Assembly (NCBI GenBank): GCA_049841275.1
Contig: JASGDN010000059.1
Location: 13,058 to 77,057 of the forward strand
DNA from: JASGDN01 sp049841275
GTDB lineage: Bacteria; Chloroflexota; Chloroflexia; Thermomicrobiales; UBA6265
Reading direction: 5' to 3'
Length of the DNA stretch: 64,000 nucleotides
The translations under genes were made by a program, and so were the position numbers. The notes beneath the pieces were generated by a model. The model saw only the letters and a list, made by a program, of their open reading frames with translations, searched no databases and was not told the origin of the DNA. How positions within the stretch are numbered: the stretch's first letter is position 1; each line of letters opens with the position of its first letter. Positions 37,154 through 45,898 of the stretch are shown here, in pieces.

Positions 37154-37187
37154 GACGAGGCCCAGGGCACATGCCCTGGGCCTCGTC
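37154..37187. terminator. Bidirectional hairpin between the CxxC gene and the second PQQ-cupredoxin gene
   Basis: A 14-base-pair stem with a six-base loop lies between two convergent genes, 30 bases from the minus-strand stop. Confidence 0.7.
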
Positions 37188-37217
37188 CGTTTCCTGCCTC
37201 GTGGCGGAAGCGACCGC

Positions 37218-39272
37218 TTACTGGACGATCAGCTTGCCAACCATGCCGGCTTCCTTGTGGCCAGGAATGGAGCAGTAGTACTCGTACTCGCCCGCCGCCG
37301 CATTGATGGTGACGGTGTCGGAGTCACCGCCGTTGAGCGTCTTCGACTCCACCTTCAGCGCATCAATCACGAAGTCGTGCTGGAGCACGCCCTTGTTCAC
37401 GATCGTCACCTGGACGTCGGTGTTGGCCGGAATGGTGAGTTCCTTCGGATCGAAGTTGATGTCGATCGTGTGGACCTCGAAGGCCGAGCCCGAACCGGAT
37501 GCGGCCGGAGTGGCCTCGCCGGCCGGAGACGCCTCCGGCGTCGCGATCGAGCCGGTGCCGCCGATCTTCAGCGCGACGAGCGTTGCAGAGGGCTTCGCAT
37601 CGGCAGACGGCGGAATCGTGAAGGGGCCGCCAGCCGGGACGTAGATGAAGTCACCGGAGACCGCCAGCGGCGCATTGATGCCAGCCGGAGCCTGCCAGTT
37701 CCAGACCTCGGTGCCATCGCTGGTGTTGAAGGCGCGGACGATGCCGTCGAGGCCAGCAGTAAAGACGAGGTCGTTCACCACCGTCGCTCCCGCATAAGCC
37801 GGCGTCTGGATCTGCGTATCCCAGAGGACCTTGCCAGTCGCGCCATCGAGGGCCACAAGCTCGCCCGTGCCGGAGAAGATGTCCAGCGCTTCGGCAACAA
37901 GCCGGCCACCTTCGTAGACGGTGCGCAGGTTGACAATCGGGGCGTAGACGACGCCATCGGCAAAGGCCATCGAGGTTTCGACGCCACCGAGGGTGCCGGG
38001 GAAGACCTCCACCTGCTGGCCTTCGGGAACTTCCTGCAGATCGTCGTTCTGGTGCTTGCCGACCGGGGTCCGCCACAGCTCCTCACCGGTCTCCTGGTTC
38101 GCAGCAACCACGATGCCGTGCTTGCCGGAGGTGAAGACCACCTTCGTGTCGGTGCCATTGATGCTGACGTTCCCGAGCACCGGCGTCAGCTGGTTATCGA
38201 GGTCGAAGAGGTCGTGTGGCTTGACGTTGATGTACCACTCGATGGACGCACTGTCCGGGTTGATCTTGATCAGCGAGTCGGCGTAGTCGTTGTCGCCCAT
38301 GCGGCTGGTCGCGCTCGGGAACTCCGGTGTGCCGGGATACGGAGCGGCATTGCCGATACCGACGTACAGCTGGCCCTCATCATCGACCGACGGAACGTGC
38401 CAGAGGCCGCCGCCGGAGTTGATGCGGGCATTGTTCCAGAGGTTGTCAGTGGTGGTATCGAAGTACCAGAGGATCTTACCGGTGGACGCATCGAGCGCGA
38501 AGATGAAGCCGCGCTGGCCACCGTTGTAGAAGGCCTCCGGGGTACCCGGAATGGTGCTGACGTAGACCGTGCTGTCGTACACCAGCGGGGCCATCGTGAT
38601 GCCCTCGTGGCGATAGCCCTTGATGGTTGTCCGCCAGACTTCCTCACCCGTGTCCTGCTTGGCCGCGATCACGACACCGTCACCACCCAGGGTGAAGAAC
38701 GCCATGCCGTAGCCGAGGCCAACGCCGTTCGGACCGCCCGACGGAACATCGTTGTTGTACTCGTTGTACCAGACCTGCTCGCCGGTATCGGCCTTCAGCG
38801 CGTAGACGTTGCTCTGGGCGTCCTGCTGGAAGACCACGCCATTCGCGATCACTGGGTTCGCGACCAGCGCACCGAACGGCGCGCCGATGGTGATCGGCAG
38901 CGACCACTCGACGCCGAGCTGCGAGACCGTGTCGCTCTTGATGCCGCTCGCCGTGATATGGCGGGTGGACTTGAGGTCGAAGTTCTCCGACGGCCAGTTC
39001 GCCTCTTCACCGTATTCGGGTGGAACCGCGTCGCCCAGCGGCGTTGCCGTCGGGAAGTCGGCTCCGGACGACTCTGACTGAGCCTCCGGCGATGCCGCCG
39101 GCGTCGCGCTGGAGGCATCCGGCGTCGCATCCTGGGCGCTGGCGAAACCAACCGCCGCCCCGGCAATGCCAAGACCAAGCGCCGTGCCGGTGCCGACCAG
39201 CTTGCGTCGGCTCAGCAGAGCGCGAGCCTGCTCCTCGGACTCATGACCCTGATTCAGCGATCCCTTAGTCAC
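37218..39272 (-). CDS. Second Tat-exported PQQ-type beta-propeller protein with C-terminal cupredoxin domain
   Basis: A 684-residue paralogue of the protein at 32995-35016. The signal contains SRRKLVGTGTALGLGIAG and ends near FASAQD, followed by a Ser/Pro/Ala linker. The propeller has GIGNAAPYPG and PHDLFDLDNQL; the pair of cysteines seen in the paralogue is absent (GGPNGVGLGYG). Residues 598-684 are the cupredoxin with His632, Cys667, His672 and Met677, again a full type 1 copper site. I chose the GTG at 39272, preceded by AAAGGGAG. The likely role is periplasmic or surface oxidation with electron transfer through copper. Whether PQQ is bound is unknown, and no pqq synthesis gene is in the window. 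Confidence 0.88.
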   Translation of the reverse strand: MTKGSLNQGHESEEQARALLSRRKLVGTGTALGLGIAGAAVGFASAQDATPDASSATPAASPEAQSESSGADFPTATPLGDAVPPEYGEEANWPSENFDLKSTRHITASGIKSDTVSQLGVEWSLPITIGAPFGALVANPVIANGVVFQQDAQSNVYALKADTGEQVWYNEYNNDVPSGGPNGVGLGYGMAFFTLGGDGVVIAAKQDTGEEVWRTTIKGYRHEGITMAPLVYDSTVYVSTIPGTPEAFYNGGQRGFIFALDASTGKILWYFDTTTDNLWNNARINSGGGLWHVPSVDDEGQLYVGIGNAAPYPGTPEFPSATSRMGDNDYADSLIKINPDSASIEWYINVKPHDLFDLDNQLTPVLGNVSINGTDTKVVFTSGKHGIVVAANQETGEELWRTPVGKHQNDDLQEVPEGQQVEVFPGTLGGVETSMAFADGVVYAPIVNLRTVYEGGRLVAEALDIFSGTGELVALDGATGKVLWDTQIQTPAYAGATVVNDLVFTAGLDGIVRAFNTSDGTEVWNWQAPAGINAPLAVSGDFIYVPAGGPFTIPPSADAKPSATLVALKIGGTGSIATPEASPAGEATPAASGSGSAFEVHTIDINFDPKELTIPANTDVQVTIVNKGVLQHDFVIDALKVESKTLNGGDSDTVTINAAAGEYEYYCSIPGHKEAGMVGKLIVQ

Positions 39273-39358
39273 GTGTACTCCCTTTCTCAATGTCCTTTGC
39301 CGAACGTAGCCGCCCGGTCCCTAACGCGGAATTAGCGACGTACGCTCCTGCGCACGCC

Positions 39359-39386
39359 ATTATTCAGTCCCGTGGCCCTTTGGCAA
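39359..39386 (-). promoter_or_regulatory. Promoter candidate for the second PQQ-cupredoxin gene
   Basis: TTGCCA (39381-39386), 16-base spacer, AATAAT (39359-39364) on the minus strand, about 80 bases before the GTG. Both elements match consensus in five of six positions. Confidence 0.55.
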
Positions 39387-39433
39387 GGACCAGGCAGGCG
39401 CGAATTGACCCAATTACAGCATGGATGCACGAG

Positions 39434-40480
39434 CTATGCCATAAACACCGCAATTGCCGGGGTTGGCACCGGGATCGGGTCCCCGGCGGGCTCCAGCGTC
39501 CCTGCCTCGGCGTCCCGCGCCAGCACGGTCAGGGCGCCGTCATGCTGGCTGGACGAGATGACCCACAACGCATCGGGACTGAAGGCGATGTTGCGAGGAT
39601 AGGCTCCCACCGGCGCCCACCCGATCGGCGCCAACACGCCCGACACCGCGTCGACAGCAAAGGCCGCCACGCTGTCGTGCAGGCGGTTGGCTCCGTAGAC
39701 GAAGCGGCCGTCCGGCGAGACGAGGATCTGGGACGGGTAGTTCGTCTCGGAGACATCTGGCGGGAGGGTGCTGACCGTCTGGAACGGAGTCAAGGTCCGT
39801 GTCGCCCCGTCCCATGTCGCCGCGACAATCGTGGAATCCAGTTCGTCGATGATGTAGGCGAACCTTCCGTTCGGCGCGAAGGCGAGGTGTCGGGGACCGG
39901 CGCCCGGCGCAAGGTTCACCTTTGCAGGGTCGCCAAGCGCGCCAGTTTCGCGGTCGAAGGGATAGACGGCCACCTGATCGGTCCCGAGGTCGCAGACGAG
40001 GACAGATCCGCCATCCGGACTCTGCACGATCTGGTGCGCGTGCGCCTCGTCCTGCCGGCCCTCCACGATGCTCGACCCGCTGTGCGTGGCCGTCGATATG
40101 GCGTCGCCCAAGGTGCCGTCGGCATTCACGGGCACCACCGCGACCGTGCCGCTCGCGTAGTTTGCGACAAGCACGAACCGCTCGTCCGCCGTGAGGCTGG
40201 CGAAGCACGGCCCGTCCCCAACGGAAGACACCCGGTTCAGTTCGGTCAGGTTGCCGGTCTGCGGATCGCGGGCGATGGCCGCGACACTTCCGCCGTCGAC
40301 CTCAGTGACCGCATAGAGCCGCGTCTTGTCCGCCGACGCAACGATCCAGGTCGGGCTGGGGATGTCCAGCGCCACACCGACCCGCGCGATCGCGCCGGAA
40401 TCCGGGTCGAATGAAAACCGCGTGATGCCCTGCGGCCCCTCGGCCTCCGCGCTGGTGTAGCTTCCGATATAGAGATCCAC
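39434..40480 (-). CDS. Lactonase family beta-propeller protein (6-phosphogluconolactonase-like)
   Basis: A 348-residue seven-bladed propeller of the YbhE/Pgl type. LYIGSYTS opens the fold, HAHQIVQSPDG, GPRHLAFAPNGRFAYII and NYPSQILVSPDGRFVYGANR are repeated blade motifs with the family's conserved His and Arg. Members hydrolyse 6-phosphogluconolactone or act on related lactones. It lacks a signal peptide. I chose the GTG at 40480 with AAGGAGG just upstream; the frame continues upstream, but those residues are not family-like. Confidence 0.85.
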   Translation of the reverse strand: MDLYIGSYTSAEAEGPQGITRFSFDPDSGAIARVGVALDIPSPTWIVASADKTRLYAVTEVDGGSVAAIARDPQTGNLTELNRVSSVGDGPCFASLTADERFVLVANYASGTVAVVPVNADGTLGDAISTATHSGSSIVEGRQDEAHAHQIVQSPDGGSVLVCDLGTDQVAVYPFDRETGALGDPAKVNLAPGAGPRHLAFAPNGRFAYIIDELDSTIVAATWDGATRTLTPFQTVSTLPPDVSETNYPSQILVSPDGRFVYGANRLHDSVAAFAVDAVSGVLAPIGWAPVGAYPRNIAFSPDALWVISSSQHDGALTVLARDAEAGTLEPAGDPIPVPTPAIAVFMA

Positions 40481-41241
40481 ATGCCCTCCTTGATTGTTCA
40501 GTGTCGGTGGTCGGTCCCAACCGGCGCCTATCACGATCAATGTGCTTCGTCTGCCGCTGGACACCCAGTGTAGCAACGGGCTTCCCTCCAAGAAAGCGCC
40601 GGCGTCCAGGATCACGCGATGAACGTGAACCCGGCAACGCCCCCAATGCTTCACCTCCCCTGCGTTCGCGGCACACATGCCAGACGCTTGGCGAACCGGC
40701 GAGAAGCCGAAGCGACAATGAACCACCATGACACCCCTGCACCGATGACACCCCGTCACGAACGGCACCTTCAACAACACCTATAATGTTGACAACAACA
40801 ACATCAATCCACCATATCCATGTCGCCGCTGGCCCAGGATCGGCGGCGGCGCGGCCCGGCAAGAACGCTTGTGGCAGGCTGATCGCGTCGGTGCAGACAC
40901 CGGCGGGGACATGAATGCCAACGATCCACTCGCCCCCACGATCCTTCTTTGCCTGGCAGGCACGAGAACGTCATGGACACCGGCTCAGGCCTGGCGAAGT
41001 CCACGACAACACCCGGAACCGTCATGACTGCCATGTACGTACGGTCTCGACAAATCGCACATCGTCGTGTGAAACTACCCACGAGGTTGTGGTCCTCAGC
41101 GGTCGATTCACGCTGGCTCATTCCCTTCCGGGAGAGTCGCGCAGGCTGCGAGCGGCAGCGGCGCCTCGGCATCCGCGTCCGATTGCCCTGCCTCTGCATT
41201 CCGGAATGCCGGTCTCAGTACCGTTTGGAGGAGGTGGCGAC
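40481..41241. other. Gene-free stretch between the lactonase and the bactofilins
   Basis: 760 bases without a supportable gene. Around 40782-40797 there is a perfect TATAAT on the plus strand immediately followed by the palindrome TGTTGACAACA (40787-40797), beside repeated AAC/GTT triplets; the region is markedly more AT-rich than its surroundings and looks regulatory. The -35 on the plus strand is poor, and on the minus strand TTGATG-16-TATAGG is possible. Confidence 0.45.
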
Positions 41242-41919
41242 GTGGTCTTTCGCCGCGAGAAGCAAGTCGATTCCTTTCAGCGTCAGATGAATGCCCTTCG
41301 CAGCCGCATCGGCGACGGCGGGCAGTACGATAACGACGATCAGGGCGGCGAACTCCCCGACTACGACGACGCATCGTATGAGGGAGATACCGGAGCGTCC
41401 TATCCCGTCAATCAGGGTGGTGGCATGGCCGAGGGTGGATACAGCTTCGGGGACTACGGGTCGCAGAGCAGCATGGATCTCGTCGACGACGATCAGCTCC
41501 TGGTTCCGGAGATGCCGGTCGCGGACAACCAGATCAGTGTCGTTGCTGCCGACACGGTCTGGAAGGGCGACATCAACTCCGAAGGCAGCGTCCATGTCTA
41601 TGGCCGCGTCGAGGGTGCGCTCACGGCGAAGGAAGATCTCTGGATCGCCGAAGGGGCCTCGGTCGACGCCACGCTCAATGCACGCCGCGTCGTCATCGCT
41701 GGCAATGTCGCCGGTACGATTTCGGCCACCGAACGTTTCGAGGCGCTGCCCCAGGGACGGGTGAACGCCGACGTCACCGCGACGACCTTCGTGATCCACG
41801 AGGGCGCAAAGCTGAACGGCCAGCTCAAGATGGCGCATCCGGAGGGCACGGCCGTCAGTTCCTACGACCGCGCCGGTTCGCTCTCCGTGGTGCAGCGCCG
41901 CGCGCGCAACGCCTCGTAG
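41242..41919 (+). CDS. Bactofilin-type polymer-forming protein, first copy
   Basis: A 225-residue protein. The first 95 residues are acidic and disordered, Gly/Asp-rich. The rest is a bactofilin beta-helix: ISVVAADTVWKGDINSEGSV, VYGRVEGALTAKEDLWIAEG and LNARRVVIAGNVAGTISATE are the repeated strands. Bactofilins form membrane-attached filaments that place cell-wall enzymes and shape cells. The GTG at 41242 follows GGAGGAGGTGG. A second bactofilin begins 46 bases downstream; the pair probably forms an operon. Confidence 0.9.
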   Translation: MVFRREKQVDSFQRQMNALRSRIGDGGQYDNDDQGGELPDYDDASYEGDTGASYPVNQGGGMAEGGYSFGDYGSQSSMDLVDDDQLLVPEMPVADNQISVVAADTVWKGDINSEGSVHVYGRVEGALTAKEDLWIAEGASVDATLNARRVVIAGNVAGTISATERFEALPQGRVNADVTATTFVIHEGAKLNGQLKMAHPEGTAVSSYDRAGSLSVVQRRARNAS

Positions 41920-41965
41920 CCCGCTTCACGCCGACCGCATCACGATCCCCAAGGAGACCTGCGCG

Positions 41966-42577
41966 ATGTCCATGCGCTCCACCGATTCGCCCGTCTACTC
42001 AGGCCAACGCGTCGCCTATGACGACGTGAGCACCGAGGGTTCCGATTCCATCAGCATCCTCGACCGCTTCTCCAATTTCGACGGCACTTTCCACTCTTCC
42101 CGCGACCTGCGAATCGAGGGCCAGGCGAAGGGCACCATCGAGTGCCAGGGCACCTTGCACATTGCCCAGGGCGCGTCGATCGACGCCAAGGTCGAGGCGG
42201 AAAATATCACCGTCGCCGGCGACCTCGATGGCCAGATCACGTGCCGGGGGCGTCTGCAGATCCTCCCCAGCGGCCGGGTGCGCGGCACGATCACCACCCA
42301 GACCCTGGTGATCCACGACGGCGCCTTCTACGAAGGTCAGCTCCAGATGTCCACACCGGATCGCCAGCTCGGTTCCGGCCGGCGCGCACGGTCCGCCGGC
42401 GCACCAGTGGCGCCCGCGGCCTTCGAAAGCCCCCGCACGGACGAGACACGATCCGAATCCGGCCCCGCTGGCGGCAGCACCTTCATCCGCCGGTTCGGCG
42501 GCCAGGAAACCAACTGGGAGACCACCACGCCGGCAACAGAATCCACCGACGACGATTCGCAGGACGCCACACACTGA
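41966..42577 (+). CDS. Bactofilin-type polymer-forming protein, second copy
   Basis: A 203-residue protein with a short N-terminal tail, the beta-helix core at about 30-135 (RIEGQAKGTIECQGTLHIAQ, ITVAGDLDGQITCRGRL) and a disordered Ser/Thr/Glu-rich C-terminal tail of 65 residues. It differs from the first copy in tail placement: the first has a long N-tail, this one a long C-tail, suggesting different partners or co-assembly. AAGGAG precedes the ATG. A weak hairpin follows at 42590-42633. Confidence 0.9.
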   Translation: MSMRSTDSPVYSGQRVAYDDVSTEGSDSISILDRFSNFDGTFHSSRDLRIEGQAKGTIECQGTLHIAQGASIDAKVEAENITVAGDLDGQITCRGRLQILPSGRVRGTITTQTLVIHDGAFYEGQLQMSTPDRQLGSGRRARSAGAPVAPAAFESPRTDETRSESGPAGGSTFIRRFGGQETNWETTTPATESTDDDSQDATH

Positions 42578-42589
42578 TATCCATACGCC

Positions 42590-42633
42590 CACCCCTTTCC
42601 GGTCTCCCTGCCCAGCCAGGTGCGAAAGGGGTG
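42590..42633 (+). terminator. Weak terminator-like hairpin after the bactofilins
   Basis: Ten paired bases (42590-42599 against 42624-42633) with a long 24-base loop, 12 bases after the second bactofilin. Confidence 0.35.
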
Positions 42634-42635
42634 CA

Positions 42636-42644
42636 TGGTATACT
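42636..42644 (+). promoter_or_regulatory. Extended -10 promoter candidate before the SH3 gene
   Basis: TGGTATACT, 140 bases before the SH3-protein start and directly after the preceding hairpin. No -35 is seen. Confidence 0.45.
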
Positions 42645-42783
42645 CCTCGGGCTTGCCGGATGCACGCCGTGGTCACAGAGTGATGACGGGAACAGCAGTA
42701 TATCGGTGTCCTCATGACACCAGCGGTGTGAGTCCCGAGGCCGTTCCCAGTGATGGCGTCCGCCCGAGCGCCACGAGGAGTGC

Positions 42784-43842
42784 ATGGACGAAGCGAAGGA
42801 TCCGGGCCTACGGCGATGTGGCACCTGTCTCCATTTCGAGCCGTCGACCTCCTGGCGTCGCGGATGGTGCCGGAACAGCCTTCTCTTCAGCCCCGACCAA
42901 AGCCAGTCCGTCCTTCAGGATGAATTGTTCTGCGGAAACGGTCATGGCGACTTTTGGGAGCCGCATCGAAGCCCCGGCGATGCCTCCCCTGAAACAGCAG
43001 GTCATGCCAACGTGAAACGACCAAGCCTCTCCCCGCTGAGACTGTTCGAGCCGGCCACGCCATTCCCGCAGTTGGCCGGCGCCACCGCTGGCGGTTCAAT
43101 GCTGTTCGCACAGAATTCGGGCGGCAGCGGTTCTGGCGGTAACGGTGGAAGCCGCCGTCCGGACGATGTCGATCCCGAATACGACGAATTCGACGAAGGA
43201 ACCTACGACGTCGATGATGAGGCCCCGGCCGCAGCACCGCGCGGAGGCCGGAGGGGATCGACCGGCCGTCAGGGCGGATCGGCCGGCGGGCGGCAGCGCA
43301 CGGTGCAATTCCAGCCGGAAGAACGCTACTGGACCGAATACCTGCGTATCGCTCTGCCCGTCATCGGCCTTCTGTTGATGCTCGGTCTGTTCTGGTTCTG
43401 GGCGCAACAGCTGATCGACAACGGCGACAACAAAGAGCCACAGGCTACCGACGTTCCGGGAGTCGTTGTGACCCAGACCGAGCAGGCAAACGTCCCGACC
43501 GCGACCACGGCGGTCATTGCGACGGTCGCTCCGACCCAGCCCCCGTCCCCGACGGAACCACCAGCCGAACCGACGGCGACGACCGCCACCGAAAACCAGG
43601 CGACGCCGCCTTCGACCGGCCAGATCGAGATTGGTGGGACGGTCACCACGAACGATGCAGATATCAACATGCGGCTCGATGCCACGACCAGTGGCGAAAT
43701 CGTGACGACACTCGCCCAAGGGGAGTCGCTCACGGTCATTGATGGTCCGGTGGAAGCCGATGGCCACACCTGGTGGCAGGTAGAGGACGGCAGCGGAAAC
43801 TCCGGATGGGTCGTGGCGGACTACCTGACGCCATCCGAGTAG
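42784..43842 (+). CDS. Membrane-anchored SH3-domain protein with an N-terminal four-cysteine module
   Basis: A 352-residue protein. Residues 1-50 hold four cysteines (Cys12, Cys15, Cys29, Cys50), a likely zinc-binding module. A Gly/Arg-rich acidic linker follows, then one membrane helix (about 190-212), a long Thr/Pro/Ala-rich outside spacer, and a bacterial SH3 domain at about 283-350 (DINMRLDATTSGEIVTTLAQ, WWQVEDGSGNSGWVVADYL). Bacterial SH3 domains often bind cell-wall peptides. GAGGAG sits four to five bases before the ATG. Lying downstream of two bactofilins, it could link the filament, on the cytosolic side, to the wall. No enzymatic domain is present. Confidence 0.82.
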   Translation: MDEAKDPGLRRCGTCLHFEPSTSWRRGWCRNSLLFSPDQSQSVLQDELFCGNGHGDFWEPHRSPGDASPETAGHANVKRPSLSPLRLFEPATPFPQLAGATAGGSMLFAQNSGGSGSGGNGGSRRPDDVDPEYDEFDEGTYDVDDEAPAAAPRGGRRGSTGRQGGSAGGRQRTVQFQPEERYWTEYLRIALPVIGLLLMLGLFWFWAQQLIDNGDNKEPQATDVPGVVVTQTEQANVPTATTAVIATVAPTQPPSPTEPPAEPTATTATENQATPPSTGQIEIGGTVTTNDADINMRLDATTSGEIVTTLAQGESLTVIDGPVEADGHTWWQVEDGSGNSGWVVADYLTPSE

Positions 43843-43874
43843 CAGGCCCCCACGACCACAGATCGACCTCAGCA

Positions 43875-43906
43875 ACGACGGGACGCATGACGATGCGTCC
43901 CGTCGT
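43875..43906 (+). terminator. Terminator after the SH3 gene
   Basis: A perfect 14-base-pair stem (43875-43888 against 43893-43906) with a four-base loop, 32 bases after the stop. No T run follows. Confidence 0.6.
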
Positions 43907-44123
43907 CGTATGCCCGCCATCGGCTTGTAGTGTGTCATGCCTCATGTGTCACCGGCATTGGTGCGGCACGAGGGTTCGCCCTCCGTCATATGCGCAGGGC
44001 AACCCCTTGTGGGTTGCCGTCCGTCGCTAGCACTTGACGAGTGACAGACCACGAGATCGAGGTATGTCTTACCTTCAGCTGAATCAGGAAGGGTTGTCAT
44101 CGGGGAGCGATCCCTGATGATTG

Positions 44124-44132
44124 TGGTACACT
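44124..44132 (+). promoter_or_regulatory. Extended -10 promoter candidate for rpsB
   Basis: TGGTACACT, about 145 bases before the rpsB ATG, again without a clear -35. Confidence 0.45.
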
Positions 44133-44276
44133 GAGCGATGGGTTTGGCGCCTGCCAAGCCTATCATTTTGCACGCGCCGCGACTGGTGGCGGTGTGCCGG
44201 AACCGCATCCGCGCTCCGGTTCGCCATCGGAATGACCGACGCGGAAGTCCAAACACCATTTCACGAGGGAAGGTTC

Positions 44277-45101
44277 ATGGCTCAGGCTCCGTCCACATCC
44301 TCTGCACGCAACCCGCGCGTCAGTCTCAAGGCCCTGCTCGAGGCCGGCGTTCATTTCGGACACCAGAAGAACCGCTGGAATCCGCAGATGAAGCCGTACA
44401 TCTTCACCGAGCGCAACGGCATCCACATCATCGACCTCCAGCAGACTGTGCCGCTGCTCGAACAGGCCCACGAGTACGTCTCCGAGGTCACGGCCAACGG
44501 CGGACACATCCTGTTCGTCGGCACCAAGAAGCAGGCGCAGGACATCGTCAAGCGCGAGGCGGAGCGGAGCGGCCAGTTCTTCGTCAACCGGCGCTGGCTC
44601 GGCGGGACGCTCACCAACTTCGTGACCATCAAGAACCGCCTGCGCTACCTGAAGCAGCTTCAGGCCGAGGTCGAGAACGGTGAGATGAACCTGCTGCCGA
44701 AGCAGGAGGCCGCCAAGCGCATGCAAGAGCTGGAGCGCCTGGAGCGCACCCTCGGCGGCATGCGCGACATGACCCAGCTGCCCGGCGCCATCTTCATCAT
44801 CGATCCGAAGCGCGAGCACCTGGCCGTCCACGAGGCACAACGCCTCGGCATCACCACCATTGCGCTCGTGGACTCCAATTCCGACCCGAACCCGATCACC
44901 ATCCCGATCCCGGGCAACGATGACGCGATCCGTTCGATCCGTCTCATCACCTCGGGCATCGCGAACGCCGCCATTGCTGGCCGCCTCGAACGGTCCAGCG
45001 TCTCGGAAACCGGCGACGATTTCGAGGCCGCCGTTTCCGACGCGAATGAGAACTACGATGAGGGCGTGCAGGCCGATCGCGACGAGGCCTCCGAAGCCTA
45101 G
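44277..45101 (+). CDS. rpsB: 30S ribosomal protein S2
   Basis: A 274-residue S2. LLEAGVHFGHQKNRWNPQMK, NGIHIIDLQQT, FVGTKKQAQ, NRRWLGGTLTNF and GAIFIIDP are S2 signatures. The last 45 residues are an acidic tail. The ATG at 44277 follows GAGGGAAGG. It heads the translation/lipid run rpsB-tsf-frr-uppS-cdsA-dxr. The 138-base leader could hold S2 autoregulation, as in other bacteria, but no structure was confirmed. Confidence 0.97.
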   Translation: MAQAPSTSSARNPRVSLKALLEAGVHFGHQKNRWNPQMKPYIFTERNGIHIIDLQQTVPLLEQAHEYVSEVTANGGHILFVGTKKQAQDIVKREAERSGQFFVNRRWLGGTLTNFVTIKNRLRYLKQLQAEVENGEMNLLPKQEAAKRMQELERLERTLGGMRDMTQLPGAIFIIDPKREHLAVHEAQRLGITTIALVDSNSDPNPITIPIPGNDDAIRSIRLITSGIANAAIAGRLERSSVSETGDDFEAAVSDANENYDEGVQADRDEASEA

Positions 45102-45132
45102 CCTTCCCCAGACAGACCCATCGTGAACGCGA

Positions 45133-45160
45133 CGAAGGGGCATGGCAACGTGCCCCTTCG
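45133..45160 (+). terminator. Hairpin between rpsB and tsf
   Basis: Ten base pairs (45133-45142 against 45151-45160), eight-base loop. Probably a partial terminator or processing site, since tsf normally shares the rpsB transcript. Confidence 0.5.
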
Positions 45161-45227
45161 CCAAGCGCGCAAGCACACGTCGTCACCCTTTCATCGGGTA
45201 TCCGCCACATAGACAGGAGCAGCTCTC

Positions 45228-45791
45228 ATGGCCGTTACCACCGAGCAGATTCGCACGCTGCGCGAGCAGACCGGCGCCGGCATCATGGACGCCAAGCGCG
45301 CCCTGGAGCAGGCCGACGGCGATGCCAAGAAGGCCGCCGAGATCCTGCGTCAGCAGGGCCTGGCCAAGGCCGGCAAGAAGTCCGACCGTGCCGCCAACGA
45401 AGGCCTGGTCGATTACTACATCCACGGTCAGGGCCGCATCGGCGCCCTGGTCGAGATCAACTGCGAGACCGACTTCGTCGCGCGCACCGATGATTTCAAG
45501 ACCCTGACCCACGACATCGCGATGCAGGTCGCGGCGTCCTCGCCGAAGTACGTCAGCGCGGACCAGATCACCGAGGGCGACTACGCCAAGCTGGAGAGCG
45601 ATTTCGGTGACCGCGAAACCGCCGTCAAGGCCGTCGTGCTGCTGGAACAGCCGTTCATCAAGGACCCGAAGAAGACCATCGGCGACCTGGTGAAGGAGGC
45701 CATCGGCAAGCTCGGCGAGAACATCGTCGTGCGCCGCTTCGCCCGCTTCGAGCTGGGCGAGGAAATCGGCAAGGCCGAAGTCGACGCCTGA
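45228..45791 (+). CDS. tsf: Elongation factor Ts, short form
   Basis: A 187-residue EF-Ts, the nucleotide exchange factor for EF-Tu. TTEQIRTLREQTGAGIMDAK is the N-terminal EF-Tu contact domain and INCETDFVAR the core motif. It is about 95 residues shorter than the E. coli protein, having one core subdomain like the Thermus factor. GGAG precedes the ATG at moderate distance. A terminator hairpin follows. pyrH, usually next in this gene order, is absent here. Confidence 0.96.
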   Translation: MAVTTEQIRTLREQTGAGIMDAKRALEQADGDAKKAAEILRQQGLAKAGKKSDRAANEGLVDYYIHGQGRIGALVEINCETDFVARTDDFKTLTHDIAMQVAASSPKYVSADQITEGDYAKLESDFGDRETAVKAVVLLEQPFIKDPKKTIGDLVKEAIGKLGENIVVRRFARFELGEEIGKAEVDA

Positions 45792-45807
45792 GCCAGAACG
45801 CTGGAGA

Positions 45808-45840
45808 ACGACCGGGCGCATACTGCATGCACCCGGTCGT
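45808..45840 (+). terminator. Terminator after tsf
   Basis: Nine G/C-rich base pairs (45808-45816 against 45832-45840), 15-base loop that can extend the stem, followed by CGTATTTCC. Confidence 0.55.
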
Positions 45841-45898
45841 CGTATTTCCGGCTTCCTCTCCTGTGGCGGCGTGCAGACGCGTCGGATGCCCGGCTGTT

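Larger units (their letters stand above)
43843..44276. other. Gene-free stretch before rpsB
   Basis: Contains a terminator hairpin near the start, the rpsB extended -10 promoter at 44124-44132 and an rpsB leader of about 138 bases. I see no gene. Confidence 0.5.

Noticed and set aside
42590..42633. Strong terminator after the bactofilins
   Set aside because: The 24-base loop and missing T run make it weak; it is listed only at low confidence.
42645..42783. Possible T-box or other leader RNA before the SH3 gene
   Set aside because: The T-box antiterminator sequence is absent, and the downstream gene is not an amino-acid or tRNA-synthetase gene.
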